Source: an uncultured Oceanobacillus sp.
GTDB lineage: Bacteria; Bacillota; Bacilli; Bacillales; Amphibacillaceae
Reading direction: 5' to 3'
Length of the DNA: 6,920 nt
Assembly: GCA_938004015.1 (NCBI GenBank)
Contig: CALKWU010000198.1
Span: forward strand, 1 to 6,920
The first letter of the stretch is position 1. Each line of letters begins with the position of its first letter. Below are positions 5,818 through 6,920 of the stretch, piece after piece. Position numbers and translations under genes: made by a program. A model generated the notes under the pieces. It was not told the DNA's origin. It ran no database searches and was given only the letters and a program-made list of their open reading frames with translations.

Positions 5818-5833
5818 ATGAAAACGTTGTTAT
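5818..5833. promoter_or_regulatory. Operator over the regulator promoter
   Basis: ATGAAAACGTTGTTAT shares 14 of 16 positions with the perfect operator at 5685-5700, including the whole right half CGTTGTTAT. It overlaps the extended -10 box of the lacI-type gene, so autorepression is likely. TGAAAACGTTGTTA also fits the cre consensus except for one base, so CcpA binding cannot be excluded. Confidence 0.62.
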
Positions 5834-5836
5834 AAT
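5828..5836 (+). promoter_or_regulatory. Extended -10 promoter of the lacI-type gene
   Basis: TGTTATAAT combines the TGn extension with a perfect TATAAT (5831-5836). No good -35 is found at 17 bp (ATCTAC), which the TGn motif can compensate for. The start would be near 5843, giving a leader of about 47 nt. A second hexamer, TATAGT at 5841-5846, is a weaker alternative. Confidence 0.65.
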
Positions 5837-5889
5837 GTGTTATAGTCTAAGATGAAAATGAAAATTGAATGAAATTAAGGTGAGTGAAG

Positions 5890-6876
5890 ATGAGTGTTAC
5901 AATTAAAGATATTGCCAATATGGCAGGGGTGAGTTACTCCACTGTTTCAAAAGCGCTTAATGACAGTCCGTTAGTCAAGGAGTCGACCAAGCGGAAAATT
6001 GTGCGTATCGCAGAGGAAATGGGATATACGCCAAATTACGCAGCACAGAAGCTCGTTTCGAAAAAAACTCAAGTCATTGGTCTGATTTGGCCGACCATTG
6101 AAAGGGTCGTCCTCTCCACCCTCGTTACGGAAATCAGTAATGTCATACGTCAGACGCCATATTCCATGATCTTGTCTGTTGATCCTGTCTCAACTTCTTT
6201 AAAGACATTTGAACGCTTCCAAGTCGATGGCATTATCTTGTTTGAGGAGAAAAACGATCACACAAAATTCAAGACCGACATTCCGCTTTTATCCTATGGT
6301 GTCGGTGGACAGATGGAAGTCAATCACCCGGTCATTGACCCCAATCATGAACAAGCCATGTACAAAGCCGTCGAATATTTAGCTGGACTTGGGCATACTT
6401 TCATCGTTTATATTGGAGATGTTTCAGATAATGACTTCTTGCAAATGGAAAAGTATCGAGGGTTCAAAAAAGCGATGCGTGAATTCCGTTTGCCTGTCGA
6501 TGAAAATAACTTTATTGATTCAAATGGACTCGGCTGGTACGACGGATATAGAGCAGTCAATCAATTGTTGGAAAGAGAGATACAGCCGACTGCCATTATT
6601 GGGGCAAGTTATGAAATCAGCAGTGGAATCATAAGAGGCATAAAAGAAAACAAACTGGACATTCCTCATGATATCTCTGTCATCAGTTTAGATAATGTTC
6701 CACAGATGGCGAACCTGGAAGTTCCTCTGACATGCATTGGTGTTCCGATTGATGAACTGGCGGGAGAAATTGCACATTCCGTGATTAACTTTATTGAAAG
6801 TGAAGAGCAGGAGCCATTCGTAAAAAAAATGACTCCAAAACTGACAAAAAGGAATTCGTGTGTCGTAAGGAAGTGA
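5890..6876 (+). CDS. LacI/GalR-family transcriptional repressor, probable local hexuronate regulator
   Basis: The protein has 328 residues from the ATG at 5890; AAGGTG (5877-5882) is 7 nt upstream. A GTG two codons earlier is only 1 nt from that site and is rejected. The N-terminus is a classic LacI helix-turn-helix (TIKDIANMAGVSYSTVSKAL, 4-23), with Tyr16, Ser17 and Lys21 at the base-reading positions. The hinge helix follows (NYAAQKL, 49-55, with the usual Leu). Residues 61-320 form the periplasmic-binding-protein-like effector domain, with QVIGLIWP (61-68), FQVDGIILF (110-118), HTFIVYIGD (169-177), YRGFKKAM (189-196) and ISVISLDNVPQMA (262-274). It is divergent from the uxaE operon and shares its control region, so it most likely represses that operon and itself until a uronate or pathway intermediate binds. 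The inducer is unknown. The gene is complete. The final 44 bp of the window hold no recognisable gene. Confidence 0.92.
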   Translation: MSVTIKDIANMAGVSYSTVSKALNDSPLVKESTKRKIVRIAEEMGYTPNYAAQKLVSKKTQVIGLIWPTIERVVLSTLVTEISNVIRQTPYSMILSVDPVSTSLKTFERFQVDGIILFEEKNDHTKFKTDIPLLSYGVGGQMEVNHPVIDPNHEQAMYKAVEYLAGLGHTFIVYIGDVSDNDFLQMEKYRGFKKAMREFRLPVDENNFIDSNGLGWYDGYRAVNQLLEREIQPTAIIGASYEISSGIIRGIKENKLDIPHDISVISLDNVPQMANLEVPLTCIGVPIDELAGEIAHSVINFIESEEQEPFVKKMTPKLTKRNSCVVRK

Positions 6877-6920
6877 AAAAATGTCACGTTCCATGATGAC
6901 TTGGGACAATTCTGAATAAG

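Noticed and set aside
6881..6919. 12-residue plus-strand open frame after the lacI-type gene, preceded by AAGGAAGTG
   Set aside because: The spacing is plausible, but the peptide MSRSMMTWDNSE is too short to judge and the window ends directly after it; a leader peptide or chance cannot be separated.
1..6920. CRISPR arrays, tRNA or rRNA genes, insertion sequences, phage or toxin-antitoxin genes
   Set aside because: Reading both strands showed no regularly spaced repeats, no cloverleaf, and no transposase, integrase or toxin-like products.

Overview
The window looks like the chromosome of a low-to-moderate G+C Gram-positive spore-former relative (Bacillales, Bacillaceae or Planococcaceae). The signs are strong AGGAGG-type ribosome binding sites, GTG as well as ATG starts, sigma-A promoters with TATAAT -10 boxes, a good cre-like site, and a YitT-family membrane protein. 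The genus cannot be fixed from the sequence alone.

Layout. (1) 1-614, plus: the 3' two thirds of a YitT-family membrane protein gene, closed by a strong hairpin terminator at 666-709. (2) 615-2580: a worn stretch. It holds a minus-strand remnant of a PLP-dependent aminotransferase (about 733-1035), an intact minus-strand APH-fold kinase gene (1181-1933), and a plus-strand broken gene (2054-2387). The broken gene joins the N- and C-termini of an M29-like aminopeptidase with the middle missing and at least one homopolymer frameshift. A perfect 12-bp hairpin follows it. (3) 2580-5560, minus: an operon for hexuronate use, with a D-tagaturonate epimerase (uxaE-type) transcribed first and uronate isomerase uxaC second, 62 bp apart. 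(4) 5561-5889: a dense divergent control region. (5) 5890-6876, plus: a LacI/GalR-family repressor, then about 40 bp with nothing assignable.

How the parts work together. UxaC isomerises galacturonate to tagaturonate, and glucuronate to fructuronate. The UxaE-type epimerase turns tagaturonate into fructuronate, so galacturonate can enter the glucuronate branch without tagaturonate reductase and altronate dehydratase. The divergent LacI-type protein is the obvious local regulator. Two similar CG-centred sites (5685-5700 and 5818-5833) overlap the start region of the operon promoter and the -10 region of the regulator promoter. A third, different perfect palindrome (5589-5606) sits in the operon leader. 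A cre-like site (5653-5666) suggests CcpA control.

Most unusual features: an orphan, near-perfect Shine-Dalgarno sequence directly after a small stem-loop inside the roughly 140-nt uxaE leader, with no gene behind it, and the decayed aminopeptidase gene. I see no CRISPR array, tRNA, rRNA, insertion sequence or phage signature, and no clear new multi-gene system.
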